Shown in pieces: positions 53,746 through 63,606 of a stretch of DNA of 64,000 nucleotides. Both the position numbers and the translations under genes were made by a program. The stretch is taken from NCBI RefSeq assembly GCF_002980525.1, contig NZ_PVBQ01000002.1, positions 372,001 to 436,000 of the forward strand. Reading direction: 5' to 3'. The stretch's first letter is position 1; every line of letters begins with the position of its first letter. The stretch comes from Sphingobacterium haloxyli (lineage in GTDB: Bacteria; Bacteroidota; Bacteroidia; Sphingobacteriales; Sphingobacteriaceae). Below the pieces are notes generated by a model. That model did not search any database. It was not told where the DNA came from and saw nothing but the letters and a program-made list of their open reading frames with translations.

Positions 53746-56700
53746 TTATGTCATTTCGCTTAATAAATGCAACGCACAATCAATGCTATTGACATTGCTC
53801 AGGGCCAGCCTAAGTTGCCCTTTTACCTCTTTTAAATTCGATATGGCTGGATGTGCCTGCACGAATGCCAGTACTTTCCCGAATTGATCAGATTCAAAAT
53901 AACTGGATTTTGGATTGTTGACAAAATAACCTTTCAACGTATTCTTTTTAAAAGAAATCTTCTCAAAACCAATCTGTTTACCCAGCCATTGCAAACGCAG
54001 TGTATTAAATAGCTCGTAAACTGGCTTGGGTATGGTGCCAAAACGATCCTCTAGTTCTTTTTCGAATACCGCCAGCTGTTGTTCATTTTCTAGTTTTCCG
54101 ATGTCGTTGTAGAGATTGTAGCGTTCTCCAATATTGGTAACATATTCGTCTGGAATCATCACCTCGAGATCCGTGTCTATTTGGGTAAAGGTAACGTACT
54201 TTTTGTCCTTGTCGTCGGCAAATAGTTCGCCAAATTCATCTTCTTTTAGTTCCTGGACAGCCTCGTCAAGAATCTTGTTGTACATCTCAAAACCGATTTC
54301 AGCAATAAAGCCGGACTGTTCTGCGCCCAACAGGTTTCCTGAGCCGCGTATATCCAGATCACGCATGGCTACGTTGAAGCCGGAGCCTAATTCCGAAAAT
54401 TCCTCCAGAGCCGAGAGGCGTTTGTAAGCCTCATTTGTTAGGGTGGATAGCGGCGGACTTAACAGATAGCAGAACGCTTTTTTGTTGGAACGCCCTACAC
54501 GACCGCGCATTTGATGCAGATCGCTGAGTCCAAACATATGCGCATGGTTGATGATTATGGTATTGGCGTTGGGTATATCCAGCCCTGCTTCGATAATGGT
54601 GGTCGCTACCAGAACATCAAATTCGTGGTTGATGAATTTCAGCATGACATTTTCCAGTTCGTCACCTTCGAGCTGCCCGTGCGCAATGCCTATGCGAGCG
54701 CCGGATACTAGCTTTTGAATCATCGCACCCAATTGCGGTAAATCAGCCACCCGATTGTGAATGAAAAATACCTGACCGTTCCGCTCGAGTTCGTAGGAAA
54801 CAGCCTCCTGTATGAGCTTCTCGTTAAACACATGCAGTTCCGTTTGCACGGGCTGTCTATTGGGAGGTGGCGTGGAGATAATGCTTAGGTCCCGCGCACC
54901 CATCAGTGAAAAATGCAGGGTACGCGGAATGGGCGTTGCTGTTAACGTCAGCGAGTCTACATTTGCCCGCATTACTTTGAGTTTCTCTTTAACAGAGACA
55001 CCAAATTTTTGTTCCTCATCGATAATCATTAATCCCAAATCTTTAAACTTGACATCTTTGCTTACCAATCGATGCGTACCGATGATGATGTCAATTTTAC
55101 CCTCTGCAAGCCGGGCTAAGGTGTCTTTAATTTGTTTCGAAGATTTGAATCGGTTGATGTAATCAATATTGGCAGGAAGACCGCTTAGGCGTTCACTAAA
55201 AGTACGATAATGTTGCAGGGCTAAAATCGTCGTAGGAACCAGCACTGCTACCTGTTTACTATCTGCGACGGCTTTGAAAGCTGCCCTGATAGCGACTTCG
55301 GTTTTACCAAATCCGACGTCCCCACACACTAATCGATCCATGGGGTGAGGTGATTCCATATCTCTTTTTACGTCGTTAGTCGCTTTCTCTTGATCTGGCG
55401 TATCCTCGTAAATAAAAGACGCTTCCAGTTCGTTTTGCAGGTAGGAGTCCGGACTGAACGCATTTCCTGTCTGGGCTTTCCGCTTGGCATACAACTTAAT
55501 GAGGTCGCGGGCTATGTCTTTGACCTTTTTCTTGGTCGTTTTTTTAAGCTTGTCCCAAGCATCCGTTCCTAACTTGTTCATTTTAGGAACAGTACCTTCC
55601 TTACCCGAATATTTAGATATTCGGTTTAAGGAATTAATATTGACATAGAGTAGATCATTGTCTGCATACACAAGACGGATCATCTCCTGTGTTTTACCAT
55701 TGACTTCCACCTTTTCTAGTCCGGCGTATTTACCCACCCCATGATCGATGTGGGTGATGTAATCGCCGGGCTTTAAATCGCGAAGTTCTTTCAACGTAAT
55801 CGCCTGGGAGCGTTCATAACCTTTTTTACGCTTGTATTTATAGTAGCGATCAAAAATCTGATGGTCTGTGTAACAGGCCAACCGTTGTTCGTCATCACGA
55901 AAACCTTCCCGCAGTGCGCGGTGTATGGGAATAAATGTGATTGATTTGTCGATGTCTTCCAGGATGGTGAAAATTCGCTCTATTTGTTTCGTGGAGTCTG
56001 AGAAAATGAGATTTTGTATACGCTGTTTTTCATTTTCCTTGAAATTGTGGATTAGGAGGTTAAAATCTTTGTTGAACGACGGTTGCGGGTGTGTATCAAA
56101 AGAAACCGTGTCATCTGCTTTGTAGAAAAATTGCTTTCCGAATTCTATGTTGGGAAAGTCAAATAGCATCTCTCCGAATGCTCGATCGGTTGTAAAGGTA
56201 ACTCTCGGATCTACCCATTCGCTATTGGCCTGAATATCCTTCTCGGGAAGAGCCTTCCAGAATTCGGATGCTTTTTTGTAACCGTCTTTTAAGACATCGA
56301 GTGTGAACTGTACGTCTTTTAACCAGATGACACTGTTCCGGTCGATGTATTCCAATAGGGAGATGTGATTATTGGATAAGAACTTTGCCTGGACATTGGG
56401 TACGATAACGACGGTGTGTATCTTGTTGACAGACAGTTGTGTTTCTACGTCGAATGTCCGGATGCTTTCGATGTCGTCACCGAAAAACTCAATCCGGTAG
56501 GGAAGATCGTTGGAAAATGAAAAAATATCGACGATACCACCGCGGATAGCAAATTGCCCAGGTTCATATACGAAGTCTACACGCTCAAAATCATATTCGT
56601 ACAGGAATTCGTTGATAAAATCGATGCTGAGTTTGCTCTGTTGCGTGATGCTTAGGGTGTTTTTTTCTAAATCGTCTCTATTGATGACCTTTTCAGCAAT

Positions 56701-57081
56701 GGCTTCGGGATAAGTCACAAGCATCTTCGGCAATTCGGAAGCATGGTTTAGGGCACTTAGTGCCTCTGCGCGTTGCAATACATGAGAAGCGTCTGTTTGT
56801 GTAAACTCAAATGCCTTGCGAAACGATGCGGGAAAGAACAATACCTGTTTATCCAATATACTTTCCAAGTCGCTTAAGAAATAGGAAGCTTCTTCGTGCG
56901 TAGGTAAAATAAAGATGAACGGTCGTTCCTGTAAGGTATAAGCCGCCGCAGCTGTCATGGCATCGGACGAGCCAATCAACCCTTTAAGATGAATTTTAGG
57001 ATTTTTTGCCTGTATGTTTTTTACCAGTGATTTTACCTTTTCGCTTTGCGCGTACTTATCGAGAATTTCTTGTATACCCAC
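53746..57081 (-). CDS. mfd: Transcription-repair coupling factor Mfd
   Basis: A 1111-residue DNA translocase that removes RNA polymerase stalled at lesions and recruits UvrABC. Domains in order: UvrB-like N-terminal region (residues 1-300), the RNA polymerase-interacting CarD/TRCF domain (LRDLKPGDYITHIDHGVGKY, about 425-500), the RecG-like helicase with Walker A (CGDVGFGKTEVAIRA), DEEQ box (LMIIDEEQKFGV), TATPIPRTLHF, and helicase C motifs (ATTIIEAGLDIPNANTIIIN, HQMRGRVGRS), then the C-terminal TRCF domain. Length is normal. A clear housekeeping anchor of the window. Confidence 0.98.
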   Translation of the reverse strand: MGIQEILDKYAQSEKVKSLVKNIQAKNPKIHLKGLIGSSDAMTAAAAYTLQERPFIFILPTHEEASYFLSDLESILDKQVLFFPASFRKAFEFTQTDASHVLQRAEALSALNHASELPKMLVTYPEAIAEKVINRDDLEKNTLSITQQSKLSIDFINEFLYEYDFERVDFVYEPGQFAIRGGIVDIFSFSNDLPYRIEFFGDDIESIRTFDVETQLSVNKIHTVVIVPNVQAKFLSNNHISLLEYIDRNSVIWLKDVQFTLDVLKDGYKKASEFWKALPEKDIQANSEWVDPRVTFTTDRAFGEMLFDFPNIEFGKQFFYKADDTVSFDTHPQPSFNKDFNLLIHNFKENEKQRIQNLIFSDSTKQIERIFTILEDIDKSITFIPIHRALREGFRDDEQRLACYTDHQIFDRYYKYKRKKGYERSQAITLKELRDLKPGDYITHIDHGVGKYAGLEKVEVNGKTQEMIRLVYADNDLLYVNINSLNRISKYSGKEGTVPKMNKLGTDAWDKLKKTTKKKVKDIARDLIKLYAKRKAQTGNAFSPDSYLQNELEASFIYEDTPDQEKATNDVKRDMESPHPMDRLVCGDVGFGKTEVAIRAAFKAVADSKQVAVLVPTTILALQHYRTFSERLSGLPANIDYINRFKSSKQIKDTLARLAEGKIDIIIGTHRLVSKDVKFKDLGLMIIDEEQKFGVSVKEKLKVMRANVDSLTLTATPIPRTLHFSLMGARDLSIISTPPPNRQPVQTELHVFNEKLIQEAVSYELERNGQVFFIHNRVADLPQLGAMIQKLVSGARIGIAHGQLEGDELENVMLKFINHEFDVLVATTIIEAGLDIPNANTIIINHAHMFGLSDLHQMRGRVGRSNKKAFCYLLSPPLSTLTNEAYKRLSALEEFSELGSGFNVAMRDLDIRGSGNLLGAEQSGFIAEIGFEMYNKILDEAVQELKEDEFGELFADDKDKKYVTFTQIDTDLEVMIPDEYVTNIGERYNLYNDIGKLENEQQLAVFEKELEDRFGTIPKPVYELFNTLRLQWLGKQIGFEKISFKKNTLKGYFVNNPKSSYFESDQFGKVLAFVQAHPAISNLKEVKGQLRLALSNVNSIDCALHLLSEMT

Positions 57082-57103
57082 TTAATGCCAGATCTTGTTT
57101 TTG

Positions 57104-57111
57104 CAAATTTA
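57104..57111 (-). promoter_or_regulatory. Candidate -7 promoter element of mfd
   Basis: On the minus strand TAAATTTG fits TAnnTTTG, about 22 bases before the mfd start. No -33 element is obvious, and the site lies just after the stop of the upstream gene. Confidence 0.35.
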
Positions 57112-57133
57112 CGTAAATTTTCCCCTACCTCCG

Positions 57134-57679
57134 TTATACCAGACCATGCTCCATCGCAAAACTTAGCATCTCCTCCATAGATTCTTGTAGATCAAACTGC
57201 AGATCTTCATGTAATTTTTCAAATTTATTGGTGGTCGTTTTGACACGTGCTTTTACATAATCATGTAGCTTGAAGGAACTATGTACCGCGGATTTTTCAA
57301 AAAGGCGCGGAAATCGACGGAAAGCTTCGTTTAGAATATAGATCCGGCAATCAATCTCACTGTATTTGTCTTTTGTTATCTTTTCATGTTCGTTAACCAA
57401 GCCACTGGCCTGTCGAATAAGACTTTGAAGCTCTTTGTAATTGCTGTACACCGGAACATTCTTGACGGCATTTCTCCCTTCGGCAAAGAGGACGGTCAAT
57501 CTCTCTTTGAGTTTTTCGATACGGTCCTCCAGATCAACCTGATCTTCTAATAATTGGAAATGGAGTTGCTTCATCAACATCTTGTCTTTGCCGACAAGAC
57601 GAACCAGCAATTTATCTTTTTCCTTTTGTGGAAGATGTAAGACGGCTTCCTTCAATTCGGGCTGCTTATGTAATGACAT
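57134..57679 (-). CDS. Conserved hypothetical helical protein
   Basis: A 181-residue soluble protein with no signal peptide or membrane segment. It is rich in charged, helix-forming residues with heptad-like stretches (DQVDLEDRIEKLKERLTVLF, RVKTTTNKFEKLHEDLQFDL), suggesting coiled-coil or bundle structure. I recognise no named domain, but the composition and its close position before mfd (52 bases) are those of a real housekeeping gene. Possible co-transcription with mfd is inference. Confidence 0.8.
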   Translation of the reverse strand: MSLHKQPELKEAVLHLPQKEKDKLLVRLVGKDKMLMKQLHFQLLEDQVDLEDRIEKLKERLTVLFAEGRNAVKNVPVYSNYKELQSLIRQASGLVNEHEKITKDKYSEIDCRIYILNEAFRRFPRLFEKSAVHSSFKLHDYVKARVKTTTNKFEKLHEDLQFDLQESMEEMLSFAMEHGLV

Positions 57680-57886
57680 ATTGCGAATTTATTGTTTTTA
57701 TCTTATGAATTACAGTTATCGGAGGAGCTTTCCATTTTTTTCCATAGATGTTAACGGTCGTTTTCTGAAAAACTTATTTATTAAAATCTTGTTTGATATA
57801 GGGGAACATATCACTTGTGGTTTATTAACAAATATGAAGAAAGCGATTTGTACGACATCTAAATACTATAAACTAAACTATATTAT

Positions 57887-60800
57887 ATGGTACACATGAA
57901 CAAATTCAAGCGGAGGAAAATCCGTTTTTGGGTAATTCCTTTAGCTTTTGCGGGAATGGTGAGCACGGGATCCGCTAATGCCTTGATGCCTTCCTCCCAT
58001 CAACCGCTCGAGAAAAGTAAAGAAGCTCTTCAACGTACAGTGTCTGGGGTCGTTAGAGATGCCGCCACTGGAAACGCTATTGCTGGCGCTACAATCACGA
58101 TCAAAGGGACCAGCACATCTGTCCTGACCGATGAAAATGGGGGCTTTGAAATAACGGCCAGTGAGGGACAAACATTGGTTGCTAGCTTTGTAGGATACCT
58201 ACCTGGAGAGGACGTGGTCGGTACGGGACCGATAGCATTTTCGCTAACCCTGGCTCAGGAGATGGTGGAGGAAGTGGTTGTTGTGGGTTACGGTACAATG
58301 CGGAAATCAGATGTCACAGGTTCAATATCTATCGCGGAAGGGGAACAAATGGTTAAGGCACAAAATTTTAGTGCTCTTGAAAACTTAAGAGGACAAGCTG
58401 CTGGTGTAAATATTTACTCCAATTCTAGTCAGCCGGGGGCGTATGCTAATCGTGTTGTTATACGTGGGGTGGCTTCCATAAACACCTCGTCAAACCCCCT
58501 TTACGTAGTGGATGGCGTTGTGATGGAAAACTTTCATTTGCTGAACCCGAATGACATTGAGCGGATTGAGGTCTTGAAAGACGCCTCTTCGGCAGCCATT
58601 TATGGTGCAAGGGGAGCAAACGGTGTCGTGCTCGTAACAACAAAACGGGGAAGTAAAGATGGACGGAAAACCGTCAGCTATATGGGATCAGTCAGTTCGA
58701 GCTCGCCACAACGCTATATGGATCTGCTTGATGCCAATGAATGGGTAGAGACTTTCATGATCGGACTGGAAAACGAAAATCGTTGGCAGGGCAAAACCTG
58801 GTCGCTTGACAGGGCTGACTGGTTCAATGATCCCGATTACTTTGACGCCAACGGAAACCCTCTTTATAACACCGACTGGCAACGGGAGGCTACACGCACA
58901 TCGTTATCGCATAATCATCAGCTTAATATACAACAAGGCGACGAAAACTCTTCTGTAGGTGCTTTCCTGAACTACACCGACCAGCAAGGAATCGTGATGA
59001 ACACAGACAACAAACGGATAAACGGGAAATTAGCGTACGATTCGAAGCCAAAAGACTGGCTTTCGACGGCGATTAACCTGACGGTGAATCATACTTGGGG
59101 ACGGTACACACCGGAAGATGGAGGGGGCCAGGAAGCGCGACGGACGATGATCGAGATGCTGCCGTGGCTTCCGGTCAGACAACCGAATGGGGAGTATACA
59201 CATTCGGCGTCGTCTACCGTCAACAACCGTCTTGGCTTTGAAGGAATGTCGAATCCAGTCTCTATCCTCGATTTACAAAACCGTACCCGTTCCAATACAC
59301 AGATATTTGGTAACGCAGCATTAACCTTCCATTTAGCTGATGGATTAGATTTAAAAACGCAGTTCGGTGTAGACAATCATAAACGAACGTACAGAGGATA
59401 TTCATCCATCACGCTCAACAATATTTCCATGCCTAATGGTTGGGCGGAAGTGCAGCACGAGGACATCCTATATTGGCAACAGGAAACGTATATGAATTAT
59501 AATAAAACGTTTGATAAACACCGCATAAATGCGATGGCAGGTATTTCTTGGCAGGAACGCACGTCTAATTACGATGGTTCTCGCACAGAAGGCTTTAGTA
59601 ATGATTTTTTTCAATGGTATAATATGGGGATTGGAACAATTCCGGCACCACCACAATCTGCTTGGGACCGCTGGGGTATGCACTCTTATTTTTTAAGAGC
59701 AGCGTATACGTACAATGATCGTTACTCCGTGACGGTGACGGGCAGGCAGGATGGATCGTCGAAATTTGGTGCGCAGAATAAATACGCATTTTTCCCGTCG
59801 ATGGGTGTAGCTTGGAATGTCTCTAACGAAGATTTTATGGCAGATGTAGACTATATTAGCAATTTGAAATTGCGATCTAGTTATGGCTTGACAGGGAACT
59901 CGGAGATCGATCCATATTCGGCTATTGCCAATGTTGCAGCGGGCACCATCCTGAGAAACAACTCGAGGCAAGGTATTGCATATGTAAATACGATGGCGAA
60001 CGAAAATCTACGATGGGAGCGAACGGGTACCTGGGATGCGGGATTTGAATTAGGCCTCTTTCAAAACCGGTTGAACTTTGATGTTTCTTATTATAATAGA
60101 ACGACGACAGATTTACTCTTGGCAAGACCACTCCCAGGATCGACGGGCTTTTTGTCAGTTATGGAAAATATTGGTTCTGTCAGAAATAGGGGAATGGATT
60201 TTATGTTGACTGCAACTCCAGTCCGAAATGATGCGTTTGTGTGGAATTCCACGCTCAATATGAACTATAATAAAAACGAGGTCCTGAGTCTAGGTGAAAA
60301 TGATGAAGATATCTTGCTGAACAGTTGGGTTGGAGGACCGAATAGCATTATACGCGTCGGGGAAAACCTGAACAGCTTTTATGGTTATCGCCGTGACGGT
60401 ATTTATACCGTTGAAGACTTCCAAAATGGCGAAATCGAAGAGAGTAGTATTGGCCGGCCGAGACGATCTTCGACACAAGAGATTCTTGGAAAAGGGATGC
60501 CTGATTGGACAGGAAGTTTTATTAATAACTTTGCTTACCGTAATTTTGATCTAACAGTCGACCTACAGTTTGTATACGGCATAGAGACGATGCAGCAGTT
60601 TTTCCATTCAACATATGATCGTTTCGGTATCACAAACGGCTTACGGTCAATCATGACAGATGCATACAATGGGACAAATCCCAATACCATGCAGCAGGCT
60701 GTTTACCTGACGAACAGCGGCCATGCTGGCCAAGATACAAATGTGGATTCCTCGTGGATTGTTGACGGTTCTTATTTGCGTGTAAATCTCTTACAACTAG

Positions 60801-61021
60801 GCTATACTTTTGAACCGGATATGGTAAAGCGTATGGGGATCTCATCACTACGGTTATTTGCAAGTGCAAATAATCCGTGGCTATTTATGTCAAAAGACTT
60901 TCAGGGATACGATCCAGAAAGCACCTCACAGGGAGAAGAGAATGTTTTTGGACAAAATATGACGTTCTTTGCCTACCCGCGGGCAAAAACATTCACATTC
61001 GGAGTAAATCTTACATTGTAA
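57887..61021 (+). CDS. SusC/RagA TonB-dependent outer-membrane transporter
   Basis: A 1044-residue transporter; ATGs at 57887 and 57896 are both possible (MVHMNKFKRRKIRFW). After the signal peptide come a carboxypeptidase-like domain (GVVRDAATGNAIAGATITIK), TonB box EEVVVVGYGTMRKSDVTGSI, plug motifs (NPLYVVDGVVMENFH, IERIEVLKDASSAAIYGARG) and a barrel ending PRAKTFTFGVNLTL. No STN domain. With the following SusD it forms a pair without any enzyme gene next to it, so its substrate cannot be guessed. No 21-bp-pitch operator was found in the 207 bases upstream. Confidence 0.95.
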   Translation: MVHMNKFKRRKIRFWVIPLAFAGMVSTGSANALMPSSHQPLEKSKEALQRTVSGVVRDAATGNAIAGATITIKGTSTSVLTDENGGFEITASEGQTLVASFVGYLPGEDVVGTGPIAFSLTLAQEMVEEVVVVGYGTMRKSDVTGSISIAEGEQMVKAQNFSALENLRGQAAGVNIYSNSSQPGAYANRVVIRGVASINTSSNPLYVVDGVVMENFHLLNPNDIERIEVLKDASSAAIYGARGANGVVLVTTKRGSKDGRKTVSYMGSVSSSSPQRYMDLLDANEWVETFMIGLENENRWQGKTWSLDRADWFNDPDYFDANGNPLYNTDWQREATRTSLSHNHQLNIQQGDENSSVGAFLNYTDQQGIVMNTDNKRINGKLAYDSKPKDWLSTAINLTVNHTWGRYTPEDGGGQEARRTMIEMLPWLPVRQPNGEYTHSASSTVNNRLGFEGMSNPVSILDLQNRTRSNTQIFGNAALTFHLADGLDLKTQFGVDNHKRTYRGYSSITLNNISMPNGWAEVQHEDILYWQQETYMNYNKTFDKHRINAMAGISWQERTSNYDGSRTEGFSNDFFQWYNMGIGTIPAPPQSAWDRWGMHSYFLRAAYTYNDRYSVTVTGRQDGSSKFGAQNKYAFFPSMGVAWNVSNEDFMADVDYISNLKLRSSYGLTGNSEIDPYSAIANVAAGTILRNNSRQGIAYVNTMANENLRWERTGTWDAGFELGLFQNRLNFDVSYYNRTTTDLLLARPLPGSTGFLSVMENIGSVRNRGMDFMLTATPVRNDAFVWNSTLNMNYNKNEVLSLGENDEDILLNSWVGGPNSIIRVGENLNSFYGYRRDGIYTVEDFQNGEIEESSIGRPRRSSTQEILGKGMPDWTGSFINNFAYRNFDLTVDLQFVYGIETMQQFFHSTYDRFGITNGLRSIMTDAYNGTNPNTMQQAVYLTNSGHAGQDTNVDSSWIVDGSYLRVNLLQLGYTFEPDMVKRMGISSLRLFASANNPWLFMSKDFQGYDPESTSQGEENVFGQNMTFFAYPRAKTFTFGVNLTL

Positions 61022-61033
61022 AATAAAAAGAAA

Positions 61034-62608
61034 ATGAAAACGAGAAATATATTATTAGGAGTTGTATGTGCTGGGGTGTTGAGTCTGAACTCATGTGATA
61101 AGTTCTTGGAGGAAGATCCTCGGTCTAACCAAAGGCTTGATTCTTTTTATCAAAACGCAGCGCAGGCGCAGGAAAATGTCAATGCGTTGTACCGTATGGG
61201 AGCACCGGTAAGGTACGGGGTTGCTGCCAGCGCGTATATAGGGCCGTCGGCTTCTGTTCCTCCAATGCTGACGGGATACTTTACTAATAGTTATGAAGGT
61301 CAGGAATTGATCGCTCAGTACTCCCGGTTATTGTCACGGCAAGGGAACACTCGGATCGTGTCCAATACCATGAATGGCATCTGGAATGAATCCTATCAGG
61401 CAATAAATATAGCCAACGGCGCGATAAATTATATTCCAGAAATTGAAATGGATGAGGCTTTGAGTTCCCGGCTTATTGGTGAAGCTAAATTTTTTCGGGC
61501 GTTCAATTACTTTTATCTGGTAAAAATGTTTGGTGCAATCCCTCTTTCTACCACCATGTACTCGTCTTTAGAGGATGATTTATATCTCCCACGTACGGCA
61601 GAGGAACAGGTCTATGAGTTGATAGAGGCAGATTTGAAGGAAGCTGTGGACGTGTTACCATCTAGTATGTTCGTGCAAGGTGGTTACCGGCTGACGCGGT
61701 ATGTTGCCGCAATGGCACTGGCTAATGTGTATTTGCAACAAGGTAAATACAAAGACGCTGCCGATGCCGTACAGATCGTCATTGATTCTCCCCACGAACT
61801 GACACCGAACGAGGATTTAGGGATGAACAGTGCATACAACAAGTTGCGGACTTCGGATGATCTACCGGAGGTAATTTATTCGTATGAATTTGATGAGACG
61901 ATCAGTCATGGTGGATGGTGGCCTACTTATGCCTTTAGTTCATCCGCTGTTTCCGTATTCGGAACGTATGCGATCTTCGAGCGGGTATATGGTCCGACGA
62001 ATCGTTTTTTAAATGTCTATGATGAACAGGATCTGCGGATCCAACCGAACCAGTTTTATCATTGGGAATACACGAATCCGAATAACGGTCAGAAATGGTC
62101 TTCAGACGTCGCCGGCGTATGGTATTATTTTGACGAAGCCGCTTTGTTAACTTCAGGTAGATCTACCAAAGATCGGAACTTATATCGCTATGCAGAAGCA
62201 CTATTGATCGCTGCGGAAGCCAATGCCAGATCGATTGGCGTTAATAACGTAACAGCAGGGTACCTTGCTCAAATAAAAGCACGCGCGGATATTAATGGTA
62301 AGACAGTTGCCGAATACACCAGCGAATTAGAAGGAATGGGTGTTGATGCTTTCGTGGAAGAGGTATGGAAGGAACGTCTGCGAGAACTTCCTTTGGAATT
62401 TAAAATGTGGGATGATTGTTTACGTACGCAGCAATTTCCCAATATTTCGGCCAGTGAAAAGGGCCATGTCACTTTCCAGCCTTTAGTGGGCGCTACCAAT
62501 GCCGCCGGTGCTACATTCAAAGAATCGGATCTTCTATGGCCAATATCCATGGATGAACTACAACGGAATCCTGAATTAACCCAGAACCCGGATTATCAGG
62601 AGCAGTAG
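61034..62608 (+). CDS. SusD/RagB-family glycan-binding lipoprotein
   Basis: A 524-residue lipoprotein starting 12 bases after SusC. Lipobox is SLNSC followed by DKFLEEDPRSNQRLDSFYQN, the usual opening. Family hallmarks are LIGEAKFFRAFNYFYLVKMF, AMALANVYLQQGKYKDAADA, NLYRYAEALLIAAEANARS and VWKERLRELPLEFKMWDDCL, ending LWPISMDELQRNPELTQNPD. It ends at a perfect 10-bp hairpin, so the SusC/SusD pair is a two-gene transcription unit. Confidence 0.95.
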   Translation: MKTRNILLGVVCAGVLSLNSCDKFLEEDPRSNQRLDSFYQNAAQAQENVNALYRMGAPVRYGVAASAYIGPSASVPPMLTGYFTNSYEGQELIAQYSRLLSRQGNTRIVSNTMNGIWNESYQAINIANGAINYIPEIEMDEALSSRLIGEAKFFRAFNYFYLVKMFGAIPLSTTMYSSLEDDLYLPRTAEEQVYELIEADLKEAVDVLPSSMFVQGGYRLTRYVAAMALANVYLQQGKYKDAADAVQIVIDSPHELTPNEDLGMNSAYNKLRTSDDLPEVIYSYEFDETISHGGWWPTYAFSSSAVSVFGTYAIFERVYGPTNRFLNVYDEQDLRIQPNQFYHWEYTNPNNGQKWSSDVAGVWYYFDEAALLTSGRSTKDRNLYRYAEALLIAAEANARSIGVNNVTAGYLAQIKARADINGKTVAEYTSELEGMGVDAFVEEVWKERLRELPLEFKMWDDCLRTQQFPNISASEKGHVTFQPLVGATNAAGATFKESDLLWPISMDELQRNPELTQNPDYQEQ

Positions 62609-62638
62609 TTTATAGGATAGGGATTACAATGACGGATG

Positions 62639-62663
62639 CAGCCCTACCATTGAGGTAGGGCTG
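62639..62663 (+). terminator. Hairpin terminator after SusD
   Basis: CAGCCCTACC (62639-62648) and GGTAGGGCTG (62654-62663) form a perfect 10-bp stem with a 5-base loop, followed by TATTTG. Confidence 0.7.
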
Positions 62664-62708
62664 TATTTGAAATCCATAAAAAACACCATTAAAACCTTTA
62701 ATTCCACC

Positions 62709-62738
62709 ATTGTTTGTGGAAATACTGCCTTATCTTTG
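62709..62738 (+). promoter_or_regulatory. Bacteroidota-type promoter of the AraC gene
   Basis: ATTG at 62709-62712 and TATCTTTG at 62731-62738 (a perfect TAnnTTTG) with 18 bases between. The ATG at 62742 is only three bases downstream, so the transcript would be leaderless or nearly so. It lies inside the upstream-extended reading frame, which argues against a start at 62667. Confidence 0.55.
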
Positions 62739-62741
62739 TAT

Positions 62742-63596
62742 ATGAGTTCAAAAGTGCCTGTCATAGAACAATGTGCTGTTTCAGAGCGTGTTCAACAAGG
62801 TGTTATGGTAGAGGATTTAGCGAGCTATTTAGCCAGAAATAGAAATTTGGTTTTTCCGCATCGCCATAATTTCTACCATTTGCTGCTCTTCACAAAAGGG
62901 GGAGGGAAACATACAATTGATTTCGAAGTATTTGACATCGTGCCCTGGCAAATTTATTTTATGTCGCCCGGGCAAATCCATACCTGGTCTTTCGAAGGGG
63001 AGATGGATGGTTATGTGGTTAATTTCGACAAGGGTTTCTTCACCACTTTTTTACTCCGCCCAGATTATATAGGCTGTTTTTCTTTTTTCTCGGGACTGGT
63101 TCGGGATGAGGTATTTACGGTGAAAGAGGCAGAACGTGAAGTGATTGTAGATACATTTAAGCGTTTGCAAACATACATTCGCGATGTAGATTTTACGCGT
63201 ATTTCGCTGTTGTATATTTTCCATCTATTGGAAAAGCAACGCGATATATCTAATCCCTTGCAGGGCGATATGTATAATCATACCTTGTTGCGAAACTTAT
63301 TGAATTTGATAGAATTAAATTATAGATCGCTACGCTTACCTAAAGATTATGCGGCATTATTGTATATCACGCCGAATCACCTCAATGCCTTATGCCAAGA
63401 AGTGTTGGGCTCGTCTGCCGGTGAGGTTATCCGAAACCGGGTGCTCTTAGAGGCAAAACGTTTACTGGTGATTAAAGATTATGCTATATCGGAGATTGCC
63501 TACGAACTCAATTTTAACGACAATTCTTACTTTACAAAGTTCTTTAAAAAAGGAGAAGGGGTAACACCGGAAGAATTTAGGAAAAAGCATACTTAA
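62742..63596 (+). CDS. AraC-family transcriptional regulator
   Basis: A 284-residue regulator from ATG 62742 (MSSKVPVIEQCAV), with an N-terminal cupin-like effector domain (FPHRHNFYHLLLFTKGGGKH, VPWQIYFMSPGQIHTWSF) and a C-terminal pair of helix-turn-helices (DYAALLYITPNHLNALCQEV, AISEIAYELNFNDNSYFTKF, KKGEGVTPEEFRKKHT). The sequence PGQIHTW and the single-domain HRHN motif are typical of sugar- or metabolite-responsive AraC proteins. It follows the SusC/SusD pair on the same strand but behind a terminator; it may control that pair or an unlinked target. Confidence 0.9.
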   Translation: MSSKVPVIEQCAVSERVQQGVMVEDLASYLARNRNLVFPHRHNFYHLLLFTKGGGKHTIDFEVFDIVPWQIYFMSPGQIHTWSFEGEMDGYVVNFDKGFFTTFLLRPDYIGCFSFFSGLVRDEVFTVKEAEREVIVDTFKRLQTYIRDVDFTRISLLYIFHLLEKQRDISNPLQGDMYNHTLLRNLLNLIELNYRSLRLPKDYAALLYITPNHLNALCQEVLGSSAGEVIRNRVLLEAKRLLVIKDYAISEIAYELNFNDNSYFTKFFKKGEGVTPEEFRKKHT

Positions 63597-63606
63597 TTAG
63601 TGTATA

